Shown in pieces: positions 39,590-52,900 of a stretch of DNA of 64,000 bases (within the stretch, counting starts at the first letter, position 1; each line of letters begins with the position of its first letter). The position numbers and the translations under genes are program-made. The stretch comes from Chelonoidis abingdonii (lineage: Eukaryota; Chordata; Testudines; Testudinidae). Below the pieces are notes generated by a model, which saw only the letters and a list, made by a program, of their open reading frames with translations, was not told the origin of the DNA and searched no databases. The stretch lies in NCBI RefSeq assembly GCF_003597395.2, contig NC_133777.1, forward strand, positions 7,598,689 to 7,662,688, in the 5' to 3' direction.

Positions 39590-40684
39590 CTGAGGCCAGG
39601 TCTACACTGCGACTTTAAATCGGTTTAATGGCCGATATACCGATTTAACGCTGTATCCGTTCACACGACGTCGTCATTAATATCGAGTTAAACGGCTCCT
39701 TATCGATTTTCGGAACTCCTCCAAACGAGAGAGTAGCCTAAATTCGATAGCGAAACTCGGTAGGCGGTTCGTGTAAGGACGGAAATCGACGTTTTAGGCC
39801 TCCGGGCAGCATCCCCAGAGTGCGCAACTGACCGCTCTGGACAGCAATCTGAACTCGGAGCAGGGGGAGTAAACAGGAAAAGCCTCCGAACTTTTGAATT
39901 ACATTCTGCTTGCCCAGCTTGGAAGCTTCTTGATCAGCACGGCTGGCGATGCAGTCTGAAAATCGAAAAAGAGCTCCAGCATAAGACGTACGGGAGATAC
40001 TAGGTTCTGATTCGCTGGTATGGGAGACAAATTCTGTTGTTATCAGCTCCCCCTTACAGAACACGAACAATGCCAAAGCGTTTGAATAAAAAAACTCAGG
40101 ATACACAGCCGATGCGTGACAAGCGTACGGAGAAGCCAGAGAACTCAAAGGACGCTCATTGAAGGGAGGGAGGGGGTACTGAGGACTCAGCTATCCACAG
40201 TCCAAAGCAGTCTCTGAAAATTGTTTGCATTCTTGGCTGAGCTCCCAATGTCTGTAGGTTCAAAACACAGTGTCTGGTGTGGTTCAGGAACAGCTCCTCA
40301 GTTTTATCCCCCCCCACCATGTGAAAAAAAAAGGGAAAGATTGCTGTGCTATGGTTTGCTCACATGCACTCGCGGAAAAGGGCGCCAAAGGTTGTCCTGC
40401 TGCCTTCACAGAGGAGGGTGAGGCTGTCCCAGCACCACCCCGGGAAATGTTTTCGCCCCATCAGGCACTGTGCCTCAACACGGAAAGTGGGACTACGGGA
40501 TAGCTGAGAACAGCTACCCACAGTGCACCGCCTCCTGAAATCGATGGTAGCATTTGGACCATGGACGCAAACAATCGATTTCGGGATCCCACTGTGGACG
40601 CGCTAAACCGATTTTATTAGATCTGTTTTGTAATATCGGTTTAAGCTAATTCGAAATAATCGTGCAGTGTAGACGTACCCTGAG
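39590..40684. mobile_element. TIR DNA transposon, copy 2 (non-autonomous, 1.1 kb)
   Basis: Second copy of the element at 4138-5237, same orientation, 1095 bp, with the same 21-bp terminal inverted repeats. The outer roughly 100 bases at each end are almost identical to copy 1 (one substitution noted on the left). The interior differs mainly by many one- and two-base insertions and deletions. The decayed Myb/SANT-like reading frame is again broken. No target-site duplication could be identified, as the flanks differ outside the shared CTGAG ends. Confidence 0.87.
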
Positions 40685-42845
40685 AGTGCAACAATTCCAT
40701 GCTCTAGACTAGAGGATGCACTAATGTGCCAACATGCAGAGCAGGAGCAGATGTGTCAAATCTCACAGCAGCAGCAGGAGGCCAGGTTCACAGGAGGCAC
40801 CAATGCACAGCAGTCTCAAGAGAGAAAGTTGATTCAGTGCCAAGCCCCACAGAAGGGATCCTGTCCAACTGAAAGGGACAATTAGAGTAAAGCTGGGAGC
40901 TATAAGACACTAAGTTCCATAGTCGGAGTTGTAACAAACTCGTCTGGAAGCACTCAGCACCAAAGCCATATCAATCCACAAAGATCTAAAACAGAATCAG
41001 TCTTTTCCTACATGCTTCAGCTGGACACCAATCTATACGAACTTGATTCAGGGTCTCCCATTATTGAAACAGGCAGGGGAAGTGCGTATGTACATATCTG
41101 GAACTCTGAGAACTCAATCTTGTGGTGGAAGAATATTCCATCTGCTTATGTCACTGGGACTCAAATGTTCTATAGCGATGCACAATGGATCTGCTTGTCT
41201 AATCTCTAGAGCATCAAGAGATGGAGTCCACTGAAAGAGAGAGAGAACAAATACGAAGCATTGATACATTCCATGCTGCATCTGGCACCGGAGTAACAAC
41301 AATACACATCTTTCAGTGTACCACAAAGGAGTTCATTGAAAGAATCATATGCAAACATTTATATTGCATGAAGCACACAGATACAGTGCAGAATGAGGCA
41401 GAAGCCTTAAGGCAACGGTGCCTTCCCATTCAATCTAAGGATGGAAATGCACAAGAGTGGATTACAAAAATGGAAGAGTTGAGTAAGAGTCTGAAGAAAC
41501 TCTTAAAGCGGCCAAAATTACTGAAATAGGAACTATCATGTCTCAATCACAATGTAGCCCCATGTCGAAGACATCAAAATCCCAGGAACTGCAGCATATA
41601 AAAAACAAGTAATTTGGTAATGACAAGAATTCAGAGAAAAGAGATAAAAGATAACCAACTTCAGAGAAGAGAGGCAAGGGGCCAAGGGAGGTGAAGCTGT
41701 AATTGTTAGAAGCCAGTGAACAATTCATGTCTAGTTGTTTTGCCAGTCATTTATAAGGGCTGGCATGTTCTAGGGCCTCTGAGATACTTTTAGACGGAAA
41801 GTGCTTAGCGAGGAAAGAGCCCTTAAAACAAGTCTGTAGGTAACTCAGAGGGTAAAAAATAAAACTCCAATAACCAAACTTGAAAGCTTGGAGAGTTCCT
41901 GCATGATCTACACTGGAGGCAAGAATGAAAATCCTGCGCAGATGGTATCTTTAAAGAACAAGAGAGTTACTCCCACTAACCTGACAAAATGAAATTCTCA
42001 TCCACAGCCTTCTTTCCCCCCCCCAATATCACACCATATGCTGCATACAAGTTTCTACCCCCACTCAAAACAGATTTCACGTTTTAATAACTTAAGACAC
42101 AGGCTAACTGCCAATTGCTTCTGTACAACAGAAACTATATGCATCCAAATGAATTAATATGCACAAATTATTGCCAGTGATTTGGCACAGAGCAACCAAC
42201 CAATAATCGACAACACAAGTCATTCCACATGCTGTTTATACATTTTCCTAGTTCCAGTATATGGCATGTTTACCTTCTGTCCATGAGAGGACAAATGCGA
42301 ACTGCAGATTTCAAGGAATGGAACAGCAGGTCATGGTAAATAAAATCCAAGACCACTCTCCACCTCAATTTTGTTCTCACAAGAGCTATTGGTCTAACAG
42401 GAAACTGTGCTGTGTATCTAATGACTAGGAACGAACTAGGTTAAAATTAAATGGTCTAACGTTTGTTCCATTTAAAAAAAAAAAAAATCTAGGAAACACT
42501 GACTTTCATTATGGACATTCGTCATAGTCTGGCCATGATTGGGAGGTAGCGACAAAATTTATGCTAGATTCAGTTTCAGGAAAGGTGGTTTTTAAGGGGA
42601 TTACTGGAATTTGAAGTGATGAGAGCAGACAGCAGTGTAGGTATGTTTAAAGAAACGACTATGTTTATTTACTCTGTATACCTGATGACACACGGTTTTG
42701 TCTACCAAAGGCAACACCAATGGATGTGGGGACATCTGCATGCTTAACGTTCATTATTTTATTAATTTGATTATTTTAAAGCTTGAGAGTCCAGTTAATA
42801 ACACTTTATATATGCACTTGATAATGATCCTTCACCTCTACATAG

Positions 42846-43440
42846 TTGACACAGCATGGCAGAGGGCAGCATGAGAGTGTTAGCAGGAGGCCTTATTCCC
42901 TGCCAAGGAGGAAGGTTTGCTTTAGATTAACTAGAGCACCTGACTCCAATTAGAGCACCTGACTCCAGTCATGTGAAAAAACCCCTGCTTCAGTCAGACA
43001 GTGGGAGTTAAGGAAGGAAGGTTTGATTGGAGCAGAGTGCAGGTTGCAGAAGTTGGAGAAGAGAAGAGTTTGATAAGAGAGAAATAGAAAGTTTGGAGAA
43101 GTGCTGCGGTGGATTGTGAAGTCCAGAAGAAACCGTAGGTAAGGGGCATCAGGCTTGTGTAGAAGGAGGCAAGAAACCCTTCACAAGCTGAAGGGTAGGA
43201 GAGGGAGCTAAACTCAGGGAAGGAACCGCTAAGTCAAGTGGTTCACCACAACCCTCAGGGCCCCTGGGTTGGGACCTGGAGTAGAGGGCAGGCTCAGGTC
43301 CCTCCCTCTCCACTCCCCTCCTCCAAGGACACTAGTGGAGTAATTAAGAACCGGTTCAGAGGCAAGCAATAGCGCCCTGAACCTACCCCAGAGAAGAGAA
43401 AGCGGGAGACCCAACAGAACAGTACCGGCAATTTGCCACA
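42846..43440 (+). mobile_element. Solo LTR-like element (595 bp)
   Basis: Bounded by TTGACAC at the left and TTTGCCACA at the right, with ATAG on both outer sides (42842-42845 and 43441-43444), a plausible 4-bp target duplication. I recognise the body (gcacctgactccaattagag, ccctcagggcccctgggttg, ggcaatttgccaca) as a repeated turtle sequence of LTR type. A 20-bp unit, agagcacctgactcca plus four bases, is tandemly duplicated at about 42930-42970. A degraded TATA-like site may lie at gtgaaaaaacccctgc. No internal coding region is present. Confidence 0.55.
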
Positions 43441-43499
43441 ATAGACAACTACTTAGCTGGCAGCTCTTTTTTTTTGTTTTTACAAAGTACTCCCAACAA

Positions 43500-43550
43500 T
43501 TAAAATAAAATAATAATTATAATAATAATAAAAACAATCAAAATAATAAA
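43500..43550. repeat. AAT-rich simple repeat
   Basis: Imperfect (AAT)n with interruptions, about 50 bp. Confidence 0.85.
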
Positions 43551-43700
43551 AGATGTTCTAAAAGGACCAGAATCTAAAACATTGTCCAGGTAAAGTAGTT
43601 GAAGCTCCTTACGTAAAAGTTCAGTGACCAAGACCCAAACTGCCTGAACTCCCTCTGGAAATTGCTCAAACAAATAATGAGGAATGGGTAAATCCTTATA

Positions 43701-44030
43701 CACCTCTACCTTGATATAACACGACCTGATATAACATGAATTCCGCTATAACGCGGTAAAGCAGTGCTGGGGGGCGGGGGCTGCGCATTCCAGTGGATCA
43801 AAGCAAGTTCGATATAACGCGGTTTCACCTATTAATCACAGGCCCTGCCCCCACTCCACCTCTTCCTGCCCCCTCCCCTAAGCCTGCAGTGCCCTCGCTC
43901 CTACCCAAGCTTCCTGCACGCCATGAAACAGGTGTGCAAGAGGTATTGGGAGGGAAGGGGAGGCGCTGATCTGTGGGGGGAGGCCCTGGGAGCGGGGTGA
44001 GGGAGTTGGTGGAGGGCTGCTGATATATTA
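43701..44030. mobile_element. Tigger/mariner-like DNA transposon fragment
   Basis: Starts with cacctctaccttgatataac and contains repeated gatataac/ctataacgcgg words, including a facing copy gatataacgcggtttcacct, then a GC-rich body (ctgcacgccatgaaacagg). This matches, from memory, a turtle element whose ends read CACCTCTACC...GATATAACGCG. The far end is missing or decayed and there is no transposase frame. Confidence 0.6.
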
Positions 44031-45521
44031 CTGCAGCTCTTTGGCAATGTACATTGGTAAATTCTGGCTCCTTCTCAGGCTCAGGTTGGCCACCCCGTCT
44101 AGATAGACTAAAAGAATTATAAAGTGCAGCTTTTCCTGTTGCTGTGACAGCATCCATGAACTATTAGGATGATGCTTTTGCAATATGTCAGCAGAATCCT
44201 ATAAAAGGCTTCCAATAACCTCCAGAAATCAAGGGCCAGCGGTCACCAGAAAGTAGAACCTCGCCAAGGGAAACGCTATTACAGTATAACTTTGGAAAGA
44301 CTGTCCAATGCCATACTGATCAGCCAACCTGGCTTTCTACTTTAGGTAATAATCATAGATTGGATCCTCAATAATACATAGCTAGCAACTCAGATGATAC
44401 ATTAAGAGTTAAGCCCGAGTCTTGGACTACCAGTGCACTGCTGTACATGCTGGAGAAGGCTGCCTTCCAAATTATATCTTTTATAAGATACATAGGGATT
44501 TGAGATGAGGGAGGACGAGCTAGTAACCACCACAGGTTATAAAATTAAAATGTTTTCTATGCAAATATGCATGACCATTTCCCAATAGAGGATAACAGAA
44601 TAACTCAACCTCAATTTCATTCATCTGCTTATTTCACATATAGATAATTTCATGCAGTTCTGCCTCACGCAGAGCCTTCAGTAGTTTTAGTAGAGGCAGA
44701 AGCCTCTGCAGCAACATATTGTTGGTTTTTGCTCAATTTGGAGCTTGTAATCCCAAATTTCATGCTCTGCAATATATTATATATAAATATGACCCAAGTC
44801 TTTTGATGTCTGTCTTTCTTTACTGGTATCATTTCTCTCTGCTAAAACACAGATAAACATCCAAATACTAAAGAAAACAATCATAAATAACCTATACTAG
44901 AATTCTTTATAACTTGTATGAAAAACCATTACTCCCAGGAGAGTACTGAACATGCATATATTTTAAAAAAGAGGCCCTATTAAGATTGCTGTCTTGATTT
45001 AAGCCAAACTGTTCTGTGCAGAAGAAAACTGCCTCAAAGTGAAAAACCTATAAAGCAAAGCAGCAGCAAATTAAATCTTCAAGCATGACTCAAACTAAAT
45101 ATTTCTGCCAGAACCCATGTGTTTAGCAAGTCATTTCAAATATTCGTTTCAATGCCAATTTGTTGTCAAGCTCAGACATTTATCCTCAGGCTTCAAAGCT
45201 TACTAACCCCTCAAACAGTACTCCTAGACAATTTGCAAAGTTTTACAGAAAATGGACACTAGCAAATATGTAGGTTTCTTCCTGTAGGGAGCGATTCCAA
45301 GACCACTACCTTAAAATGTATCTCATTTCTAGGGGCTGCTAAAAATACCCTTGATCTACAACATTTCCAGACTACCTAACTACCTCTTTCCCAACCCATT
45401 TGCTACTAAGAGAGATCAACAAGAAGAAAAAGGACTGGCAAGATGAACATTGGCTCAACCAACCCACTTTTTTTGAGGGCTAGAATGGAGTCCATGGTAT
45501 GTAAAACCCAGAGATATTACT

Positions 45522-46947
45522 AGATATAAGAATGTCCACACCGAATCAGATCAATCGTCCTTTTAGCCCATTATCCCGTCTCTGACAGTGGCCAGTACCA
45601 TATGTTTCAGAGGGAGCGAACAGAACACAGTAATTTATCAAGTGATCCATCTCCTGTCATCCAGATCCAGTTTCTAGCAGTAAGAGGCTTAGGGAGCATG
45701 CAGTTACTAATAGTTGAGTCACTTGTAGACCTATCCTCGATGAACTTCTCCAATTCTATTTTGAATCCGGTTATTACTTTTGGCCTGCACAACATCTCTT
45801 GGCAATGAGTTCCACAGGTTGATTGCATTTTGCGTGAAGCAGTATAGTACTTTTGTGATTGTCTTAAACTTGCTACTGTTAATCCCATTGAATGACTCTT
45901 GGTTTGTGTTATGTGAATAGGTTAATAACACTTCCTTATTCACTTTCTCCACACCACCTATTATTTTATAGACCTCTATCATATCCCCCATCACAATCAT
46001 TTTTTGCCAAGCTGAACAGTCCCAGTCTTTTTAATCTCTCCTTCTATGGAAGCTGTTCCATATCCCTAAACATTCTTGTTGCTGTTCTCTATATTTTTCC
46101 AAATTCTAATGCACCTTTTCTGAGATGGGGCAATTGGAACTGCGTGCAATATTCAAAGTGTGGACACACCATGGATTTACACAGTGGCATTATGATATTT
46201 TCCATTTTATTTTATTACCCCTTTCCTAGTAGTTTCTAAGCTTTTTTGACTGCTGCTGCACAATGAGCAGATATTTTCAGAGAACTATCCACAATGATTA
46301 AGATCTCATTTTTGAATGGTAACAACTAATTTAGACCTCATCATCTTGTATCTATAGTTAAAATTCTGTTTTCCAATGTACATTATTTTGCATTTATCAA
46401 CATTGAATTTCCTCTGCAATTTTCTTAAGCAGTTTCATGAGATCCCTTTGTAAGTCTTTGCAGTTAGCTTTGGACTTAACTATCTTGAGTAATTATGTAT
46501 CATCTGCAAACTCTGCCACCTAACTGTTTACCCCTTTTTCCAGATCATTTATGAATATGTTCAATAGAATTGGGCCACTTATTCCTACCCTTTGTGTCCT
46601 ATCTTTAAATCAGTTATTGAACCATGACAAGACTTTCCCTTTTACCTCATGACTGCTTACTTTGCTTAAAACCCTTTGGTCAAGGACCTTGTCAAAGGCT
46701 TTCTGAAAGTCCGATTATACTTGGATCATCCTTGTCCACGTTTGCTGATCTCCTTAAATAATTCTAATAGATTGGTGAGGCATGATTTCCCTTTAGAAAA
46801 GCCATATTGACTCTTCTCCAACATATCGTGGTCATCTATTTGTCTGATGATTCTGTTCTTTACTATAGTTTCAACCAATCTGCCTGGTACCAAAGTTAGG
46901 CATACCAGCCTGTAGTCGCCAGGATCACCTTTAGAGCCTTTAAACAT
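45522..46947 (-). mobile_element. CR1 LINE fragment (1.4 kb, includes part of reverse transcriptase)
   Basis: On the minus strand 46726-46947 encodes a CR1 reverse-transcriptase segment (GDPGDYRLVCLTLVPGRLVE, QYGFSKGKSCLTNLLELFKE). The sequence continues through the C-terminal part (NLWNSLPRDVVQAKSNNRIQ near 45780-45890) to the CR1 3' end near 45530 (complement of cagtggccagtacc). Several stops and frameshifts make it inactive. It is 5'-truncated and lies in the same sense as USP22. Confidence 0.92.
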
Positions 46948-47217
46948 AAAATAAGCATGTTAGTTATCCACTAGGATAAAACAGGATGTTGGAGTCAATT
47001 GGTTTACATTTTAATTTGTTAAAACTCAAACTCTAGAACAAATATTGGGATAAAAGCGATTGGTGAAGGAATTGGTGTCCTTCCTCCCTTCAGCTGGGGC
47101 TGAAAAAGCTGCCACTCAGATTTCAGCTATAACACTAGCTCTTCAGTCCATCAAGCAAAAGCAGGGGACTAACGATTTGATACTACTATTATTTCTAAAA
47201 GAGAACAAACTTTTTTT

Positions 47218-47228
47218 GGGGGGGGGGG
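47218..47228. repeat. Poly-G run after a T run
   Basis: T7 directly followed by G11 on the plus strand, a candidate for assembly length error. Confidence 0.85.
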
Positions 47229-49667
47229 AGCAGAGTACAGAAAACACACATACTTTGAGGTCATCCTTATACACCAAACAGGATCAGTAAAGAGCAAAAG
47301 CCTTTCACTGTTACAGTTTACTGACTGCAAAAGTAGATTCAGAAAAAAGTATGTAATCATTTATCATTAGCTTGGCATTTTCTTTTATCGAGCACAATGA
47401 GGTACACCGAATGGAATAGAGTTCTTTACTACAGCCACTAACACAAGACTCTCAACGGATTATTTTTTCTTACTTTTCTTTGCACTGGATACAGGAGACT
47501 TGACTTTTTAAAAAAGGTTATATTTAAAAAAAGATTTATTTACTGCTTTTTTATTTTATTTTAAACCTATGAGCAATTGTATAATGATCTTAGCTCTTCC
47601 CTGGTTTTGCTAGACCTAGTAGATGTCAGAGGCATATGTACTGTTAACTTCTACACCTTAAGTGAAGGCAAGAGGGATTCAATATCAAGACTTTCTTCAA
47701 ACTGTTAATAAATGAAGACAAATACATATTCACTTTTTTTTTTTTTAAGATAATTTAGGTCCCAATTCTGCAAGAATTTTAGCACAATGATTAACATCAA
47801 ACGGGACTATCCATACGCTTAAAGTCAGGCATTGGCTTAAATCCCTTTCAAAATCTCTCTCTCATCTCTCTCAGTCTTGCCTCTTGTGAGATCATCATTT
47901 AATTAGCCCTCTGGTCATTTCAAGCTTTGTCGATGATACGGAATTTTACAAAAAATAATTCTCATTGGTGCGATCACTGAGTAGTAAAAAAAAAAATCTT
48001 TCATCTAGGTCCATTCTTACCACCATGTCAATTAAATTTGCTTTAGCAGGTTTAACTAAATGGTAAAAACACCACAGGGCACCAGAGCCTTGTCTACACC
48101 AGGGCTATCACTGAATCAACTTTTTGTTAAATTCCTATGATGTCTTGCAGACTAGATAGGACATAGCTTTCTAATGTAAAATCCAAGAGAATGTGTCTGC
48201 GTGCGCATGCACCCATACACACCCACCTGCCACTCAGGCCTTCTTTTTATAATACAAATGAGCAAAAAAGGGGAACAGTCCTAAAATTTATTTTCTTTTG
48301 CAGGTCACCTTTAATATGAATAATTTACTTTCACTCTCCTGTATAAACGGTATGAGTGATTCAGCAGGTACAGCAGCAAAGATAGTTCAGATCCTCAGAA
48401 TTTATTCCTCAGTGTCAGAATGAAATATTTATATCCAACAACCCCACCCCCACCCCCAAAACCCAGCAATCTCAAAAGTTTTGTCTGGACCTATCCTCAA
48501 CTTTGTAAGCAATTGGATGTAGAGTCCTGCTTGCTTCAAAGCACTCACTCTCTCTGCCTCCCAAGCAGTCTCTTTTGTGGAATCTCACTGGTCTTCAATC
48601 TTCAGCCTTCCTTCTGTTTTTTTCTCTTGAGAACTTATCAAGGCTGTTCAAAAGAGTCCCTTTGCCATAACAGCCACGGCCCAAGAGACAACCCATTGGC
48701 TGTATCATAGGAATTGTGGCAAGACACACATGCAAGCAGCCTTAGTGGTATTGCTGAATCACGCACACAGGTTTCCCCAGGAATTTATGGATCTAGTCAC
48801 ATCCCCATTTATTCTTTCAGGTAAGACTGTTGTGCGATTTCAATACTTGATCTTCCAAAATCAGGGGAGAAAAACTTAAGGCAAGCTCAGCCAATTCCAA
48901 CTACAATCCCTATGTTCACTACTTTACCTGCTGAATGAAGATCTCTGAAGAAAGAACAGAAGCATCTTTCTCAACTGCTATCGCTTAGTTAACTAATTCA
49001 GAATAGCCTTCTAATTGCATGCACACTAGTTATTACTTCCATTTTCTCCCCTGGAAAGTGTTGAACTGTGAAATTAAGTTTATAGAAGATTTTGCTTTAA
49101 ACACATCCACTTCCCACCTTACAAATACATTCCTGTGCTTCAAATTTTTGCTGTGTAGTTATTTCTTTTCTTCAACCCACCACTGTCTTGAAAGACTGGT
49201 TCTCCAATGCAAGGTGCTATTTTTCAGGGCCGAGGAACAGTAAGAAATCCATTACCAAGAAATTTGTCATGTTATGGGTTTATGGTGAAATACAAATATT
49301 GTTATTTAGAAAAATTCATGTTCTACTTTCACAGAGTTTTATTTTATAAACTGACATGTTAAAACCTGTACGGCTTGTTTACAGTTTGGGCATTATAGCA
49401 ATGCAAGTGATTCATGATGAAAACGAATCCATATTTCTACTAAATGGGAATGAATGAGAATAGAAAATAGAGATAAGCATCCAGTTTGCAAAACAAAATC
49501 TGTTCTTTTAAAAAAAGGACACTGTCAAATAAGTAATTTGCCATAACCTGAAAAACATTATTTCTTTCCCTACCTGCATTTCTAATAGCATGAAAAGACA
49601 CTTTTTCTGTTTACTTCTTTATCTGTACACCAATTTTGCCATCTCAAGAAACACACGTAACTCTAGA

Positions 49668-49930
49668 GAATCACAGAATCATAGGACGGGAAGGGACCTT
49701 GAAAAGTCATCTAGTCCAGTCCCCTGCACATCTTGCAACACTAAGTATTATAGGCCATCCCTGACAGATGTTTGTCTAACCTGCTCTTAAAAATCTCTAA
49801 TGGAGATTCCACCACCTCTCTAGAGAATTTATTCCAGTGCTTAACCACCCTGACAGTTAGAAAGTTTTTCCTAATGTCCAACCTAAACCACTCTTGCTTC
49901 AAATTCAGACTGTAAGCCTGGCAAAGGTTA
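49668..49930 (-). mobile_element. CR1 LINE 3' fragment
   Basis: The plus strand reads aatcacagaatcataggac, aagggaccttgaaaagtcat, ctagtccagtcccctgca and gaaagtttttcctaatgtcc, the complement of the classic CR1 3' region. It is inserted in the sense orientation relative to USP22 and truncated at its 5' side near 49930. Confidence 0.9.
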
Positions 49931-52900
49931 CTGTAATCAGAAGAGGAAAGAACAAACACTGGTCCCTCATACAAGTCAAAGCATTGTGCTCATATTAGCG
50001 GCCCCCCCAAAAAACCTCATGAGGTACTAAACTCTCCATTTTAATAAGCGGTGAGATCAAATATGAAGAGAAGTGCATGTCTTGGTTTCTGTTACAGAAT
50101 TCTGGATTCCTTTAAAATGCAGGAACAAATAAATGCTCATTTGCCTTAAAAAGAGATGATGCAAAGGTGTCAACAACTGCTAGATGTAACTTCCCTGTAA
50201 CGCAGTAGCATTAATAAGCTAGGTCAAGAAAAGATAACCAAGTTAAACAAACTAAATATCAAGCGTTTCATTTGGGAAAAATGCTTGTTCATCTCAAAAG
50301 ATTAACATCTAATTTAAAACGGCTAACACAAATTGAGCTGAAGAAAAAAACAGTAGATGGTAATGCAATGATTCACAAATTCTCTATGAAAATTCAATGC
50401 AATATTTCTGATAGTCCATAATGGACTCATTATAGTACAAGGGCTGGCTGTTTCCCTTTCCCCAGACAGTACACCATGCTTTTCTACCATCACTATCAGT
50501 TTAAGATGGGTGCGTGTCTCTATCTCCACCCCCTCTATGCTTGGTATGCCTACAGCTGAAGAAATGGCTCACAATTCTATTTGCTTAAAAACTATTTGTT
50601 TAGATGGATCTCCTACTGGAGATTAGTAGCCTACTTAATATTTTATCTGAAAGATTAAAAAGGCCCCACCACAAACTAGGTACAGATGTGAGAACAGAGT
50701 CTGCAGTAAGACACCCTTCTCTAACTTTTGAAGTTCAGTTTGCTTGTAAACTACCATGATGGATGTCCTGATGAATTAATCTGTTTCCAAAGTTCAAATA
50801 AAAGCCTGAATTCTATAAAAGTCTCCCCCTTCACCTCTTGGGGTGAAAGTTGGACTACTGTTGTTTCTCATGCTATAAATCAAATGAAGAGAAAGCATTC
50901 ACCAGACACAGCAATCCTCTTCACTGAATATAAACATTTCTCATTTCAGCAGTGAAACCATATCTTTACTTTTGTCTGGTTGTTGGAAATCTTGTCCAAC
51001 AAAAATCACAATCACATGGTGAAAAGAATGCTATCTCGTAGAGTTGAGCTTATGAAAAGTGCACAAAAATACTATGCACAAGTTGAGACATTATGATTCC
51101 CTAGTTTTTGTTTTTTGGAACTTTCACATTACTTTTGTGCCCACATTCTATATACAACAAATAGAACTAAAAATTATCTTGGTGACGCCTCTGAATTAAA
51201 TTTCTTCTCATATCTTTTTTTCATTTTAAGCTGAACAAGGTATATATTTACATCAGAGCTAGGTGCTATTTTGTTTGCTCTGTGCCCACTTCGCATACTG
51301 CAAAATAAGGTAAACTCTGAGGTGAACAGGGCTAACATCTATCAGAGATTAACATAAATGCACATGAAAATATATGCTTTTCTGTAACAACAATGTCAAT
51401 TTACTGTCAGATTCACCCACATCAATATAATGATCCTGAAGGAAAAGTTCTCCCATAACTTTGATTTATCTGTAACCTGTAAATAGAAATATATAAACTG
51501 CACCATTAACATGTGAGATTACACCAAATAACTGAATAGTTTCTGGAGGGTCATCAGATTTGGCAACCAAGGTGAAGTGCATTCAAATGACCAAAAAAAT
51601 ATAGGGATTCTGTTTAACAGCAAAACTGGGAGTTCTCCTTTTAAAAACGGTTAACAAGAAAAAATTTTCTAGAAGCAACAAAATCTTTTTGAATGTCTAA
51701 AGCAGCTACTTGGGTTCTTCCTTCACTGATGGCTGCTCAACTGGGTTTACTGCTGTAGTTTACTTTCAGAAAGCCTTTCTAAACATTGTACATGTGCCTT
51801 TTTGAGTAAATAAAAAAACTAATTTTTTTTTTTATTTTAAAACAGGATTCATACTGCAGTACTCAGAATTGGTGAGAGGACATAAATATTCGGGGAAAGA
51901 GGACATTGCAGAAAGTGAACACCTCTCCACCCCCAACAAAATAAAAATTCATTTTCTACCTTTACACTTTTCCCTGAGGGCAAAGGAATGTTTATTTTAC
52001 AAAACATTTATCGGTGTATTTGATGCTATATCACAGGATAGTTTAGGATTGGTTAATTAACATAGGGAATAATTATCAATATTTCAGACAGACGGTGGGT
52101 GTAGTTACAAGATAAAATGACTTGATACTATTTATGCAAAAGGCATTTATTTGGGTAGCACTTAAGAGAACATTATGCACCCCATTTTGACTGATTCAAA
52201 ATGTTATTTCATCTGACAAAGCAGAGAAAAAAAAGTTGAGAACTATTTCATGGGCGGCCGCATTTCAAATACCGTACTACCCACTAATGCGTCCAACTCA
52301 CAATGAAAATTTAAACCAGTGTTAAAAAGTTTTGTGCTGTGTCAGTGTTTTCAATCCCCTTTTCCATCTGTGCTAGTTTAAGAAGTCTCAGACCAAAAAG
52401 CAAGTACACCAAAAAGACAGCACATTCACAAAATACTTTAAAGTATTAATGCAGTCCACAACATCTTCAAGTCTTCTCTAGTTAGGCCCCTGTGCACGGC
52501 TGCTCATGCATAGTTTATTTAACACTGAAAGATAAAGCAATGCTTCTGGTAGCTTGTCTAGAGAACCAGAAATAATTTCTAGGCCACTGTTCATCTCCCT
52601 TTGCCACCTTCACACTGAAGCACTACTGCAATATTTATTCCACTCATGCCTCTCTTTCTCACGTCATACTGCTTGGTGTCACACAGCTGCAAAAACCACC
52701 TGCCACTGCGATGTAGCTATTGTTTGTGTCACCTCCCCCGCTCCCGATCATTCTTTCTGAAAAGGATTTGCTCATTCTACTCTATAAGGCTCCCCGCTCT
52801 GCCTTTTTGCAACACTGAAAATGGATAATTAGCTAGCTAGAGCCACCCGGGATTCCCATGTGCTTTTAGAGTCTAACTCTTTCTACTAGTAATGTAGCAG

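Noticed and set aside
41221..41529. 102-codon plus-strand ORF with charged residues
   Set aside because: No homology recognised, no splice or poly(A) context, flanked by plain intron; treated as chance.
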